From contig NZ_FWWR01000009.1 of the NCBI RefSeq assembly GCF_900176115.1, forward strand, positions 124,001 through 188,000: a stretch of DNA of 64,000 nucleotides. The letters are read 5' to 3'. The position numbers and the translations under genes are program-made. This DNA is from Peptoniphilus asaccharolyticus DSM 20463 (GTDB taxonomy: Bacteria; Bacillota; Clostridia; Tissierellales; Peptoniphilaceae). The notes below the pieces were generated by a model. It was given only the letters and a program-made list of their open reading frames with translations. It was not told the origin of the DNA and did no database searches. Below, piece after piece: positions 52,438 to 62,077 of the stretch (the first letter of the stretch is position 1; every line of letters begins with the position of its first letter).

Positions 52438-53397
52438 TTGAAAGTTTTTGTTACAAGTAGATTACCGGAGCAAATTTTAAATAGGATTTATGATTTGGGT
52501 GTTGAGTTGGATTATGAAGATTCAAATATTCCTTTGCCAACTGAAAAGATAATTGAAAGGCTTAGTGGCGTTGAGGTTTTAATCTGTCCACTTTCAGACA
52601 AGATAACAAGAGAAGTTATAGAAAATACAAATTCAAAAGATTTAAAGTTAATTGCAAATTATGGAGCTGGTTTTGACAATGTGGATATAGTTGCAGCCAA
52701 AGAAAATGGAATTGCTGTGACCAATGCACCTGCGCCATCTTCTGCAGTTTCTACAGCAGAACTTACTTTTGCTTTGATGTTGGCATCAGCTAGGAAGTTG
52801 GTTCAAGGCGAGAAAGATTTAAGAAGTGGAAATTTCTTTGGTTGGAGACCAACTTATTTTCTTGGAGACCAACTAAAAGGCAAAACTCTTGGTATAATAG
52901 GTATGGGAAATATAGGTAAGAATCTTGCAAAGAGAGCTTTGGCATTTGATATGAATGTAATTTATTATTCAAGAAATAGAAAAGAAGATGTTGAAAGTCT
53001 TGGAGCAGAATACCTATCTAAAGAAGAAGTAATAAAAAATTCTGACTTTTTATCTTTACACACAGCTTTTGCACCAGAACTAAGACACATGATTGGTGAA
53101 AGTGAATTTAAAAAAATGAAACCTACTTCACATTTTATAAATGCTGCGAGAGGACCTTTAGTTGACGAACAAGCTTTAGTGAAAGCTCTAAAAGATGGTG
53201 AAATACGCTCGGCGGCACTTGATGTATATGAGTTTGAACCAAGAGTTACTGATGAGTTGCTCGAACTTGAAAATGTAGTCTTAGCTCCGCATCTTGGGAA
53301 TGCCACAGAGGAAGCAAGATTTGAGATGGGAAATGCAGTGGTAGATAATTTAGAAGATTTTATTGCAAATAGAAATTTAAGGAATAGGGTGAATTAA
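52438..53397 (+). CDS. D-2-hydroxyacid dehydrogenase (glyoxylate/hydroxypyruvate reductase type)
   Basis: A 319-aa NAD(P)-dependent oxidoreductase of the D-isomer 2-hydroxyacid dehydrogenase family. Rossmann motif GIIGMGNIGKNLAKRA, the catalytic Arg region NYGAGFDNVDI, FINAARGPLVDEQAL, and the His of LAPHLGNATEEAR. The start is TTG 52438 behind GAGAGGGG, 1 bp after the previous stop; the in-frame ATG 52423 lies inside the previous gene. Substrate (glycerate, glyoxylate or another 2-oxoacid) not determinable. One-base overlap with rpiB. Confidence 0.87.
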   Translation: MKVFVTSRLPEQILNRIYDLGVELDYEDSNIPLPTEKIIERLSGVEVLICPLSDKITREVIENTNSKDLKLIANYGAGFDNVDIVAAKENGIAVTNAPAPSSAVSTAELTFALMLASARKLVQGEKDLRSGNFFGWRPTYFLGDQLKGKTLGIIGMGNIGKNLAKRALAFDMNVIYYSRNRKEDVESLGAEYLSKEEVIKNSDFLSLHTAFAPELRHMIGESEFKKMKPTSHFINAARGPLVDEQALVKALKDGEIRSAALDVYEFEPRVTDELLELENVVLAPHLGNATEEARFEMGNAVVDNLEDFIANRNLRNRVN

Positions 53398-53834
53398 TGA
53401 AAATTGGAATTGGATCAGATCACGCGGGATTTGAATTAAAAGGAAAGCTAAAAGAACATTTAGAAGCTAAAGGATATGAAGTTGTAGATTATGGAACACA
53501 TTCACTTGATTCAGTAGATTATCCTGACTATGGAAAAGCTGTAGCAAATGCTATTTTAGCTGAAGAAGTTGAAAAGGGAGTTTTGATTTGTGGAACAGGA
53601 GTTGGGATTTCAATTTCTGCAAACAAAGTAAAGGGAATCAGAGCTTGTGTATGTTCAGAGCCATACTCAGCTAGAATGAGTGTAAAACACAACAATGCAC
53701 AAATTATAGCAGTTGGAGCAAGAGTGGTTGGAGAAGACCTTGCAAAATTAATAGTTGATGAATTCTTGGCAGAAGAATTTGAAGGTGGAAGACACCAAAG
53801 AAGAATCGACAAGATGATGGAAATTGAAAAATAA
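53397..53834 (+). CDS. rpiB: Ribose-5-phosphate isomerase B
   Basis: A 145-aa RpiB/LacAB family isomerase of the pentose phosphate pathway. It begins MKIGIGSDHAGFELK and has the phosphate-binding loop CGTGVGISISANKV with catalytic Cys65 and His in the ARMSVKHNNAQ block. Normal length. The ATG overlaps the TAA of the preceding dehydrogenase gene, and a terminator follows. An allose- or galactose-specific role is not indicated. Confidence 0.93.
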   Translation: MKIGIGSDHAGFELKGKLKEHLEAKGYEVVDYGTHSLDSVDYPDYGKAVANAILAEEVEKGVLICGTGVGISISANKVKGIRACVCSEPYSARMSVKHNNAQIIAVGARVVGEDLAKLIVDEFLAEEFEGGRHQRRIDKMMEIEK

Positions 53835-53845
53835 AATTTTAATTA

Positions 53846-53877
53846 ACTCTCTAATGTAAAAGTTAGAGAGTCTTTTT
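53846..53877 (+). terminator. Terminator after rpiB
   Basis: ACTCTCTAA (53846-53854) with TTAGAGAGT (53863-53871), 8-nt loop, T-run. Confidence 0.85.
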
Positions 53878-53939
53878 ATGTAAAAGGCTTTTAAAAACAA
53901 TTTTATTCAAGTATACTTTTCATAACAAGAGGAGGATGT

Positions 53940-55457
53940 ATGAGAGAAAAACTAAAGATTAAAATTGTATTGGCCATTTGTATTTTTATGTTATTGCCCA
54001 CAAAAATTTTCGCAACAAATTTTGAAACAGAAAAGATAAATGACTACACAAAGTGGCTTAAAAATTATCAAGATGGATATAGAATTCAAGTGCCGGCTGA
54101 TTCTAAAGTCGAAATGAAAAGAAATTTACTTTCAACGGAGATGGATTTTTTTGATGTTAATTTAAAAATCTATGTTGAAGATTTAAACAAAGACTTTAAC
54201 TATCAAACTTATGAATACTACTCTTTGAGAGGAATAAGGACTAATCCGGAACACAAGATTTCATTTGATGGCAAAGTAAATACCAAGATAGGAAGTATGC
54301 ACAAGATAAAGTTTTCAAGACAAAAGCTAAGTGCAGTTGAAAATGACAAGCCAAATTACATGATACTTTTTAAAAACTTGGGTGATAGAGCACTAACTGT
54401 GATGGTGAAGAGTAGCTCGCCAATAAATGAAAAGATGATAATGCCAATGGTGGAATCAATCAAGTTTGACATAGCTAAAAAGCCGATAGCTCCTGAAAAA
54501 GTGCAATCAAGTATGCAAAATGAAAACTTTGATAGAATGCTTGATAAAAAGACTTTTGAATTATACAAACAAGATTTTGCAACAGAACATCCTACAATAT
54601 GGGGGCTGTATTCAGTTGACTTTTGGAGATTTCCAGACACTTCAATTGTAGAATCAGAAATTGGACACAAATTTAAATATGCATTAGTGTACCATGATTT
54701 TAGTTTTCCAAATTCACAAGTTAAAGATGCACTTGATGTGGCAATGATTCAAGAAAAAACTGTAGAGTTGACATTCCAATCTCAAATTGTAAATGGTGAA
54801 AATCAAACCTATGATGTATTGGACGGCAAGTATGAAAATTATTTTAGAGAACTTGCAAGAATGGTGAAAGTTAAAAAATTGCCTATTTTATTTAGAATAG
54901 GTAATGAGATGAATGGGGATTGGTGTGCTTATTCAGCGTACAACACAGGCCTTGACGCAGATATCTATAGAGAATTTTATAATTATATATATAAGATTTT
55001 TGAAGAAGAAGGAGCTAATCCTTATGTGTTGTATGTATTTAATCCTAACGGAAGAAATTTTCCAAACTTTAAATACAATGATGGTTCGGAATACAGACCT
55101 AACACAGACAAGTACGATATAGTTGGAATGACACTTTACAATACAGGAAATTACTATTCATTTGAAAAGTGGGAAACTTTTGAACAACTATATGCTCCAC
55201 TGTATAAGAAGATGGTTCAGTCTTATGAAAAACCTCTAATGATAACAGAATTTTCATCATCTACTGTTGGTGGGGATAAAGTTAAGTGGACTAGAGATAT
55301 GTTTGAAGCTTTGAAAAAATTTGACAAGATAAAAGTTGCTATTTGGTTTAGTGGGACGGATTTAGATGAAAATAAAAATCCTGCTAGAACATACAAAATA
55401 GATGAGCCAAGAGATGTGCTTAAAGTATTTAAAGATAATTTACCAAAGAATAGATAA
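53940..55457 (+). CDS. Secreted GH26-like glycoside hydrolase
   Basis: A 505-aa protein with a signal peptide (to about residue 25, KIFA), an N-terminal beta-rich domain (about 30-185) and a (beta/alpha)8-like C-terminal domain. FRIGNEMNGDWCAY carries Glu323 in the position of the GH26 acid/base, and MITEFSSSTVGG carries Glu437 as the likely nucleophile. The YGxxYS/VDFWRF and WFSGTD elements also fit clan A. ATG 53940 follows GAGGAGG. No anchor is seen, so it may be released. Substrate (mannan, xylan or a host/bacterial glycan) unknown; overall similarity to GH26 is modest. Confidence 0.65.
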   Translation: MREKLKIKIVLAICIFMLLPTKIFATNFETEKINDYTKWLKNYQDGYRIQVPADSKVEMKRNLLSTEMDFFDVNLKIYVEDLNKDFNYQTYEYYSLRGIRTNPEHKISFDGKVNTKIGSMHKIKFSRQKLSAVENDKPNYMILFKNLGDRALTVMVKSSSPINEKMIMPMVESIKFDIAKKPIAPEKVQSSMQNENFDRMLDKKTFELYKQDFATEHPTIWGLYSVDFWRFPDTSIVESEIGHKFKYALVYHDFSFPNSQVKDALDVAMIQEKTVELTFQSQIVNGENQTYDVLDGKYENYFRELARMVKVKKLPILFRIGNEMNGDWCAYSAYNTGLDADIYREFYNYIYKIFEEEGANPYVLYVFNPNGRNFPNFKYNDGSEYRPNTDKYDIVGMTLYNTGNYYSFEKWETFEQLYAPLYKKMVQSYEKPLMITEFSSSTVGGDKVKWTRDMFEALKKFDKIKVAIWFSGTDLDENKNPARTYKIDEPRDVLKVFKDNLPKNR

Positions 55458-55471
55458 ATTGAAAAAATAGT

Positions 55472-55500
55472 TTGACTTTAATTTATTTAAGTGATAGAGT
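55472..55500 (+). promoter_or_regulatory. Promoter of the lysine-riboswitch operon
   Basis: TTGACT (55472-55477), 17-bp spacer, TAGAGT (55495-55500). Confidence 0.55.
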
Positions 55501-55514
55501 ATATACAATTTAAA

Positions 55515-55707
55515 AATCATACGATAGTAAAAGAGGCTGCGAATTTCATCAGTAAGAAATGAAAGGGGAATTCGCCGAAGGGAAACCTGGGGATGCGTAG
55601 AATATGCGTATAACTGTCTATCTAAGAGTGCCCACTTTTAGATAGAAGTGCTTTTACTGATCGGGGGCGAAAGTAGACCATGGTGCTTTTGCTCATGGTT
55701 TTTTTGT
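55515..55707 (+). promoter_or_regulatory. Lysine riboswitch (L box) with terminator
   Basis: L-box landmarks are present in order: AGAGGCTGCGA, CAGTAAGAAATGAAAGGGGAA, CGCCGAAGGGAAACC, TAACTGTCTATCTAAGAGTGCCC. The terminator is ACCATG (55677-55682) with CATGGT (55694-55699) and a T-run. Lysine binding should stop transcription of the lysC operon. Confidence 0.88.
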
Positions 55708-55722
55708 ATTTAAGGGGGGATT

Positions 55723-56883
55723 ATGAGAAGAGTTGTTATGAAGTTTGGCGGAAGTTCAGTTGCCACCACAGAGAAGATAAAGAAAGTTGCAGAGATTTTA
55801 AAACGTAGAAAAAATGGAATGAATGACATAGTTTGCGTAGTATCAGCCATGGGAGATACTACAGATGAACTGTTAAGCCTTGCTGGAGAACTCTCCAAAA
55901 ATCCTTCAAGACGTGAGCTCGATATGTTGCTTGCTACAGGAGAGATGGTTTCAGCTTCTCTATTAGCTATTGCACTTAATGAGATGGGAGAAAAAGCCAT
56001 AGCATTAAATGGAGTACAAGCTGGATTTCAAACTAAGGGTAGACATGGATTTTCGAAAGTTGTGGATGTAGATACTTTTAGAATAGAGAAAGAATTATTG
56101 GAAGATAAGATTGTAATTGTGACAGGTTTTCAAGGTTTGAATTCAAATGAAGATTTTTCAACTTTGGGAAGAGGTGGCTCGGACACTTCTGCTGTTGCGA
56201 TAGCTTCCAAGCTTGGAGTGGATTGTGAAATTTATACAGATGTTGACGGGATATATACTGTTGACCCAAGATTTCATAAAGAGGCTAAGAAACTTACAAA
56301 GGTTTCTTATGATGAGGCTATGGAAATGGCGCATCTTGGAGCTAAGATTATAGACCCAAGGTCTGTAGAGATGGCAAAAAAATATGGAATAAGAATTTAT
56401 GTAGCTCTTAACAGTGCAAGTGTGTTGGGAACATATATCGGGGAGGACAGCGTGGAAGAAAGTATAATTTCAAATTTATCGGTTCAAGATAATATTTTAT
56501 TGGTAAAGAAGACTTTGAAAGATGAATCTGTTGCTGAATTATTTTTAAACTTGGCGAGAGAGGATGTAAATATAGATATAATTTCAAAAATGGACACAGA
56601 TGGAAAGACACTTGTGAGATTTACATCAGTGATTGATGAAAAGAACTTAATTGAAAAAGTTGCGGACGACTTTGAATTTGTGGAAAATGTCTCAAAGGTT
56701 AGCATAATAGGAAATGCAATGAGAAATCAGTCTGGTGTGGCGGCTAGAGTTTTTGATTTACTTAATTCAAATGGAATAAATTTCCATGGACTATCCACTT
56801 CTGAAATCTCAATTTCAATAATAGTAGATACGATAGTAAAAGAAAAAGTAATGAATTTATTAATTCGTGAGTTTGAATTGTGA
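55723..56883 (+). CDS. lysC: Aspartate kinase
   Basis: A 386-aa monofunctional aspartokinase that phosphorylates aspartate as the first step to lysine/DAP, threonine and methionine. Starts MRRVVMKFGGSSVATTEKI; FSTLGRGGSDTSAVAIA and DVDGIYTVDPR form the catalytic core. Two C-terminal ACT domains (about 260-386, with INFHGLSTSEISISIIVD) suggest allosteric control, probably by lysine. ATG 55723 follows AAGGGGGG. First gene of the operon controlled by the lysine riboswitch. Confidence 0.94.
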   Translation: MRRVVMKFGGSSVATTEKIKKVAEILKRRKNGMNDIVCVVSAMGDTTDELLSLAGELSKNPSRRELDMLLATGEMVSASLLAIALNEMGEKAIALNGVQAGFQTKGRHGFSKVVDVDTFRIEKELLEDKIVIVTGFQGLNSNEDFSTLGRGGSDTSAVAIASKLGVDCEIYTDVDGIYTVDPRFHKEAKKLTKVSYDEAMEMAHLGAKIIDPRSVEMAKKYGIRIYVALNSASVLGTYIGEDSVEESIISNLSVQDNILLVKKTLKDESVAELFLNLAREDVNIDIISKMDTDGKTLVRFTSVIDEKNLIEKVADDFEFVENVSKVSIIGNAMRNQSGVAARVFDLLNSNGINFHGLSTSEISISIIVDTIVKEKVMNLLIREFEL

Positions 56884-56891
56884 GGTGCTAA

Positions 56892-57773
56892 ATGAGTATT
56901 TTTAGAGGGAGCGGAGTTGCTTTAGTCACTCCATTTAACGAAGATGGAAATGTTAATTATACAGCGTTAGATGAACTTTTAGAGTTTCATTTAGAGAACA
57001 GTACAGATGCTATTGTAATAGTTGGGACTACTGGAGAGGCCTCAACTTTGACTGATGAAGAACAAGTTGAAGTTGTTAAATTTACGGTTGATAAAGTAAA
57101 TAAAAAGGTACCTGTAATAGCCGGAGCGGGTTCTAACGATACAAGACACGGAATAAACTTATCTAAGATGATAGAAGATGTTGGTGCTAATGCACTATTA
57201 CAAGTTACACCTTATTACAACAAGACTTCTCAAATAGGACTTTTAAAGCACTTTGAGGCAATTGATAGAGCTGTGAAGATACCTATGATAGCTTATTCAG
57301 TGCCAGGCAGAACTGGAATGGGAATAATGCCTGAAAGTGTTGTGGAAATTTCTAAGATGAATAATTTTGTGGCTATAAAAGATGCAACAGGAGATTTGGG
57401 ATACACTGCTAAAGTTGCTTCGCTAGTTGGAGATGACTTTGATATTTATTCAGGCAATGATGATATAGTGCTACCTTTGATGTCACTTGGTGGAGTTGGA
57501 GTTATATCTGTTTGGGCAAATATATTTCCAAGAGAAGTACATGATATGTGTGAGGCATTTTTCTCGGGGGATATAGAAAAGGCAAGGGGAATTCAACTTA
57601 GATTCAAAGAGTTTATAGATGCATTGTTTATGGAGCCTAGTCCAATACCTCTAAAGGCAGCTATGAATATATTGGGGTACCAAGCTTGCAATTTAAGACT
57701 ACCTCTTTATGAGGCGAGCGAAAACACTAAAGAAACTATTAAGAGAATTTTAAAAGGACTTGGTAGACTATGA
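56892..57773 (+). CDS. dapA: 4-hydroxy-tetrahydrodipicolinate synthase
   Basis: A 293-aa aldolase-family enzyme that condenses aspartate semialdehyde with pyruvate. VGTTGEASTLT binds pyruvate, and the Schiff-base lysine is Lys163 in FVAIKDATGD. AYSVPGRTGM carries the catalytic Tyr. Normal length. It lies 8 bp after lysC and overlaps dapB by 4 bp. Its substrate depends on Asd, whose gene in this window is interrupted. Confidence 0.95.
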   Translation: MSIFRGSGVALVTPFNEDGNVNYTALDELLEFHLENSTDAIVIVGTTGEASTLTDEEQVEVVKFTVDKVNKKVPVIAGAGSNDTRHGINLSKMIEDVGANALLQVTPYYNKTSQIGLLKHFEAIDRAVKIPMIAYSVPGRTGMGIMPESVVEISKMNNFVAIKDATGDLGYTAKVASLVGDDFDIYSGNDDIVLPLMSLGGVGVISVWANIFPREVHDMCEAFFSGDIEKARGIQLRFKEFIDALFMEPSPIPLKAAMNILGYQACNLRLPLYEASENTKETIKRILKGLGRL

Positions 57774-58501
57774 GAATATTTTTAGTTGGAATAACGGGAG
57801 CTATGGGTAGAACGCTACTTGAGATTTCTGATGAAATAGTATCTGGATATGCTTCAGAATGTGGCGAAATAAATGGGATTAAGGTATATGATGATTTTCA
57901 AAAAGTTGAAGAAGAATTCGATGTGATTTTGGATTTTTCAAATAAAAATATTACAGATAAAGTTTTAGAATTTGCAAAGTCAGTTAAGAAACCTCTAGTG
58001 ATGGCGACTACAGGACTTGATGAAGAGACAGAGAAAAGAATTTTAGAACTTTCAAAAACACAACCAATAGTTTATTCAAAGAATTTTTCTGTTGGTATGA
58101 ATGTTATGAGTGAAGTGGTTAAGTTACTGGCAAAGACTTTAAGTGATTTTGATATTGAAATTATAGAAAAGCACCACAATCAAAAAGTGGACGCTCCTTC
58201 TGGAACAGCTAAGATGCTATTCGATTCAATAAAGGAAGAACGAACAAATGCCAAAGCGGTTTATGACAGAACTCAAGTGCATGAGAAGAGAAATGCTAAC
58301 GAAGTTGGAATATCTGTAGTGAGAGCTGGAAGCATAGTTGGAGAACACAGCACAATTTTTGCAGGGCTTGATGAGGTGTTGGAGATAAAACACCAAGCCG
58401 GTTCAAAAAAGATTTTTGCCAAGGGAGCTATCAGAGCTTGCGAATATGTGATTAATAAAGACAGTGGAATTTATGGTATGAAAGATGTAATAAGAGGTTA
58501 A
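57770..58501 (+). CDS. dapB: 4-hydroxy-tetrahydrodipicolinate reductase
   Basis: A 243-aa NAD(P)H-dependent reductase of the DAP pathway. GITGAMGRTL is the nucleotide loop, ATTGLDEETEKRI follows, and the catalytic EKHHNQKVDAPSGTA motif is intact. Overlaps dapA by 4 bp. It supplies tetrahydrodipicolinate to the dehydrogenase encoded next. Confidence 0.95.
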   Translation: MRIFLVGITGAMGRTLLEISDEIVSGYASECGEINGIKVYDDFQKVEEEFDVILDFSNKNITDKVLEFAKSVKKPLVMATTGLDEETEKRILELSKTQPIVYSKNFSVGMNVMSEVVKLLAKTLSDFDIEIIEKHHNQKVDAPSGTAKMLFDSIKEERTNAKAVYDRTQVHEKRNANEVGISVVRAGSIVGEHSTIFAGLDEVLEIKHQAGSKKIFAKGAIRACEYVINKDSGIYGMKDVIRG

Positions 58502-58504
58502 AAG

Positions 58505-59461
58505 ATGATAAGAGTAGGTATAGTTGGATACGGAAATTTAGGAAGATCCCTTGAAGCACTAATAGATTTAGAAGAAAATATGGAGCTTGTAAAAATATTT
58601 ACAAGAAGAGATCCAAGCTCTATTGACAACAGTAGAATGGAGTCTTTAGATAATATTTTAGATTATAAGGGAAAGATTGATGTCATGGTGTTGGCATTGG
58701 GTTCAGCAACTGACATTCCGGAAATGGGACCAAAGATAACAGAGCATTTTAATACTGTTGATTCATTCGACACTCATGCTAAAATTCCGGAATATTTTGC
58801 GGAAATGGATAAGATTTCTAAAGAAAATAATTTGGTTTCTTTTATTTCTACAGGATGGGATCCGGGACTATTTTCATTAAATAGAATGATTGCAGAGAGC
58901 ATATTACCTCGTGGCAACACTAACACTTTCTGGGGAAAGGGTGTGAGCCAAGGCCATTCAGATGCTGTTAGAAGGATAGCAGGAGTAAAGAATGCAATTC
59001 AATACACTATTCCAAAGCAAGAAATTATAGATGAAATATATAATGTAGAAAGAAGTCTAAAATCATATGAAACACATTTAAGAGAAGTGTTCGTAGTTGC
59101 TGAAGAAGGCGCTAATCAAGAAGATATAAGAAATGAAATAGTGACTATGAAAAATTATTTTGATGAATACGAAACAATAGTGAATTTTATTTCAGAAGAA
59201 GAATTTGAAAGAGAACATACAGGCATGCCACATGGTGGACACGTAATCAGAGTTGGTGAGACACCAAATGGAAAAGAAATCTACAAACTTAGTCTTGAAC
59301 TTGATAGCAATCCGGATTTCACAGCTTCTGTAAATGTGGCATGTATAAGAGCTTGTCAAAGATTTTTTGAGAACAATAATTTTGGCTCACACACAGTATT
59401 GGACACACCTCCTGTATACTATGCTTCAAACAATATAAATCTTTTAAATAAATATTTATAA
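58505..59461 (+). CDS. ddh: meso-Diaminopimelate dehydrogenase
   Basis: A 318-aa enzyme that converts tetrahydrodipicolinate to meso-DAP in one step with NADPH and ammonia, bypassing the acetyl or succinyl routes. It has VGIVGYGNLGRSLE, the STGWDPGLFSLNRM region, KGVSQGHSDAVRR and MPHGGHVIRVGETPNG, all typical of Ddh. It closes the lysC-dapA-dapB-ddh operon, 3 bp after dapB. With lysA elsewhere this would complete lysine synthesis. Confidence 0.93.
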   Translation: MIRVGIVGYGNLGRSLEALIDLEENMELVKIFTRRDPSSIDNSRMESLDNILDYKGKIDVMVLALGSATDIPEMGPKITEHFNTVDSFDTHAKIPEYFAEMDKISKENNLVSFISTGWDPGLFSLNRMIAESILPRGNTNTFWGKGVSQGHSDAVRRIAGVKNAIQYTIPKQEIIDEIYNVERSLKSYETHLREVFVVAEEGANQEDIRNEIVTMKNYFDEYETIVNFISEEEFEREHTGMPHGGHVIRVGETPNGKEIYKLSLELDSNPDFTASVNVACIRACQRFFENNNFGSHTVLDTPPVYYASNNINLLNKYL

Positions 59462-60257
59462 TTTCTTTTTAAAATTATAAATACGGGGTATAAAAATAAA
59501 GAATACATGAGAGATGATTTCAGTTTACTCTATTTATGTATAGGGATATAGATTAATAATGGGTATAATGAAATTCGTATTTATAATTTATAAATTTATT
59601 AGGAGGAATTAATGGAAAGAATGGTTGTTGAATTTGGGATGTTTGAAACCCTGTTCTTGGCAGTATTAGGTATATACTTAGGGGATTTTTTAAGAGGAAA
59701 GTTTCCAACTCTTAAAAAATATTGTATACCTTCAGCAGTAGTAGGTGGAACAACAATAGCAATAATAACTATGATTTTATACTATGCAAATATTTTAGAA
59801 CCAAACTTTGACTTTAAAACAGTTAACACATTGTTCTATTGTCTATTCTTCGCAGCAAGTGGTACAGCAGCAAGTATGGCACTATTAAAGCAAGGTGGAA
59901 AGTTAGTAGTAATATTTGCAATTTTAGCAGCAATACTATCAGCTGGACAAAATGCAGTAGCTTTAGGAGTAGGTTCACTATTAAAAGTAAATCCGCTTAT
60001 CTCTATGATGACAGGTTCAATACCAATGACAGGTGGTCATGGTAATGCAGCAAGTTTTGCCCCTATAGCAGTTGAAGCTGGACAAACAGCGGCAATGGAA
60101 GTTGCTATAGCAGCAGCTACATTTGGACTTATCGCAGGTTCTATGTTAGGTGGACCATTTGGAAACTTCTTAGTTAAGAAATATCACTTTGAAGATCCAG
60201 AACTTGATAACAATTCAAAAACTCTAACAGATACAGTTTCTGAAATTTTATTCAATA

Positions 60258-61381
60258 GATAATTTATCATAACAAGTGCAACATAAATAAACTCATAGCT
60301 AATCAGCTGTGTTAATATGTAAGTGACCAAACAAAACATATTAAAAGGAGTGATTAACTATGAGCTATAACCATCTTACCATAGAAGAAAGATCTTGTAT
60401 TTACCAATTTTTAAATTTAGGAATGAGTATAAGGAAAATTAGCACAAGACACTTAAAAGGTACACCTAGTACAATAATCTAGAGAAATTAAAAGAAATTC
60501 ATCTAAGATAAAAGTTAGTAGGGGAAGTTACACTAAGTACTTTCCGATAAAGGCAAATGATAAATATATTGATAGAAGAAAAGACTGCCATAGAAAAAGT
60601 AAATTTTCTAAAGATGTTATTGATTATTTAACTGTAAAGATTAACGAACATTGGTCCCCTGAACAAATATCAAATAGAAACACAAATGAGATTCATGAAT
60701 TACCATCTACATCAACGATATATAGAATGATACACGACCAAAAAGCTGACCAAAAACTAGTATAGAAAAATTTGAGAAGAAAAGCTAAAATTTAAAAGGC
60801 CAGCAGAAAAAAGAGGAAAATTCAATGATAAAGGTAGAACAATTAAGAAAAGACCTAAAGAGATATACAGAAGGCAAGAATTAGGCCACTGGGAAGCAGA
60901 TACAGTGGAATCAGGCAGATTAGATCATAAAAGGAAAAGTAGATGTTGTTTCGTAACTTTAGCAGAAAGAAAATCTAGATATTATATAGCAATCCTAGTT
61001 GAAAATAGAAAGTCGGAAAGCGTAACACCAGCAATAATAAATGCATTAAAAGATTATCCAAAAGAATTAGTAAAAACAATAACCTTTGATAGAGGTAAAG
61101 AATTTTCAGAATTTGAGAAAATAGAAAAAGAATTAGGATGCAAAACTTATTTTTGTGATCCCTATTGTGCATGGCAAAAAGGTACAAATGAAAATAGTAA
61201 CGGACTTTTGAGGGAGTTTTATCCTAAGGGTATGGATTTATCAGAAGTGAATATTGATGAATTAAATTATAACTTAAGTTTAATGAATAATAGACCTAGA
61301 AAATGTATAAAATATAAAACACCTAAAGAAGAACTTTTTGGTCTCTTACCATAGGTGTTGCATTTGATTTGACAATTCGTC
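60258..61381 (+). mobile_element. IS30-family insertion sequence, copy 3 (1124 bp), inside gltS
   Basis: Same ends as copies 1 and 2, flanked by AATA (60254-60257 and 61382-61385). It is 8 bp longer than the other copies: eight single-A insertions in two clusters, at about 60441, 60449, 60462, 60476 and at about 60737, 60749, 60764, 60790. Confidence 0.95.
60361..61354 (+). pseudogene. IS30-family transposase (copy 3, frameshifted)
   Basis: The same transposase as copies 1 and 2, but eight inserted A shift the frame and create stops. The last 149 residues, including the DDE residues, remain open from 60905. Apart from the insertions, the stretches compared with copy 1 show no base substitution. 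Confidence 0.9.
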
Positions 61382-61979
61382 AATAAAAAGACAGTTATGT
61401 CAGCGGTATATATGTTAGTTGTAGCTTGTGGAATAGGACAAGTTATCTTCTTAACACTAAAATATTTTGGACAAAACTTCCCAATACACGTTTGCTGTAT
61501 GTTCGGTGGTATCTTAGTAAGATTATTCTTAGATAAGACAAATAAAGTTAGCGATGAAGTTTTAGAAGCTTTAGATACAGTTGGAGACTTTTCATTAGGG
61601 CTATTCGTATCTATGTCAATTGTAACAATGAAGTTATGGCAATTAGCTGGCCTAGGTGGACAATTAGTTGTACTTCTTGTGGCTCAAGTTGTGTTCATAG
61701 TGTTATTCGTATACATCTTTACTTTCAGATTGTTAGGAAAGAACTACGACTCAGCAGTTATGGCTGTAGGACACCTTGGATTTGGTACAGGAGCTGTTCC
61801 AGTTTCAATGACAACTATGAAAACTGTTTGCGACAAATATAGATATTCTAAGTTGGCATTCTTCGTAGTGCCTGTAATTGGTGGATTTATAAGTAACATT
61901 ACAAATGCTATTATAATCACTAAGTTCTTAGATATAGCGCTAAAATTAAACGCAGGTATGTAATTTAATTTAATAATTA

Positions 61980-62008
61980 TGGCAGAGCTAATGGCTCTGC
62001 TATTTTTT
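61980..62008 (+). terminator. Terminator of gltS
   Basis: GCAGAGC (61982-61988) with GCTCTGC (61994-62000), then TATTTTTT. Confidence 0.8.
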
Positions 62009-62077
62009 ATGATAAAATGGTTGTAGAATAAGTAGATGTGGAGTAAATTTGATAAAAAATTTGATTAGGAGTTAAAT

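Larger units (their letters stand above)
59612..61963 (+). pseudogene. gltS: Sodium/glutamate symporter gene interrupted by IS30 copy 3
   Basis: The N-terminal half (59612-60257) begins MERMVVEFGMFETLFLAVLG and contains the GltS hairpin TGSIPMTGGHGNAASFAP. The C-terminal half (61386-61963) resumes KKTVMSAVYMLVVACG and contains VGHLGFGTGAVPVSMTTM, the second hairpin. Removing the IS and one AATA repeat joins them into a 407-aa protein of about ten helices, normal for GltS. As found the N-terminal half would end FNR and both halves are probably useless. RBS AGGAGG precedes ATG 59612. Confidence 0.93.
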
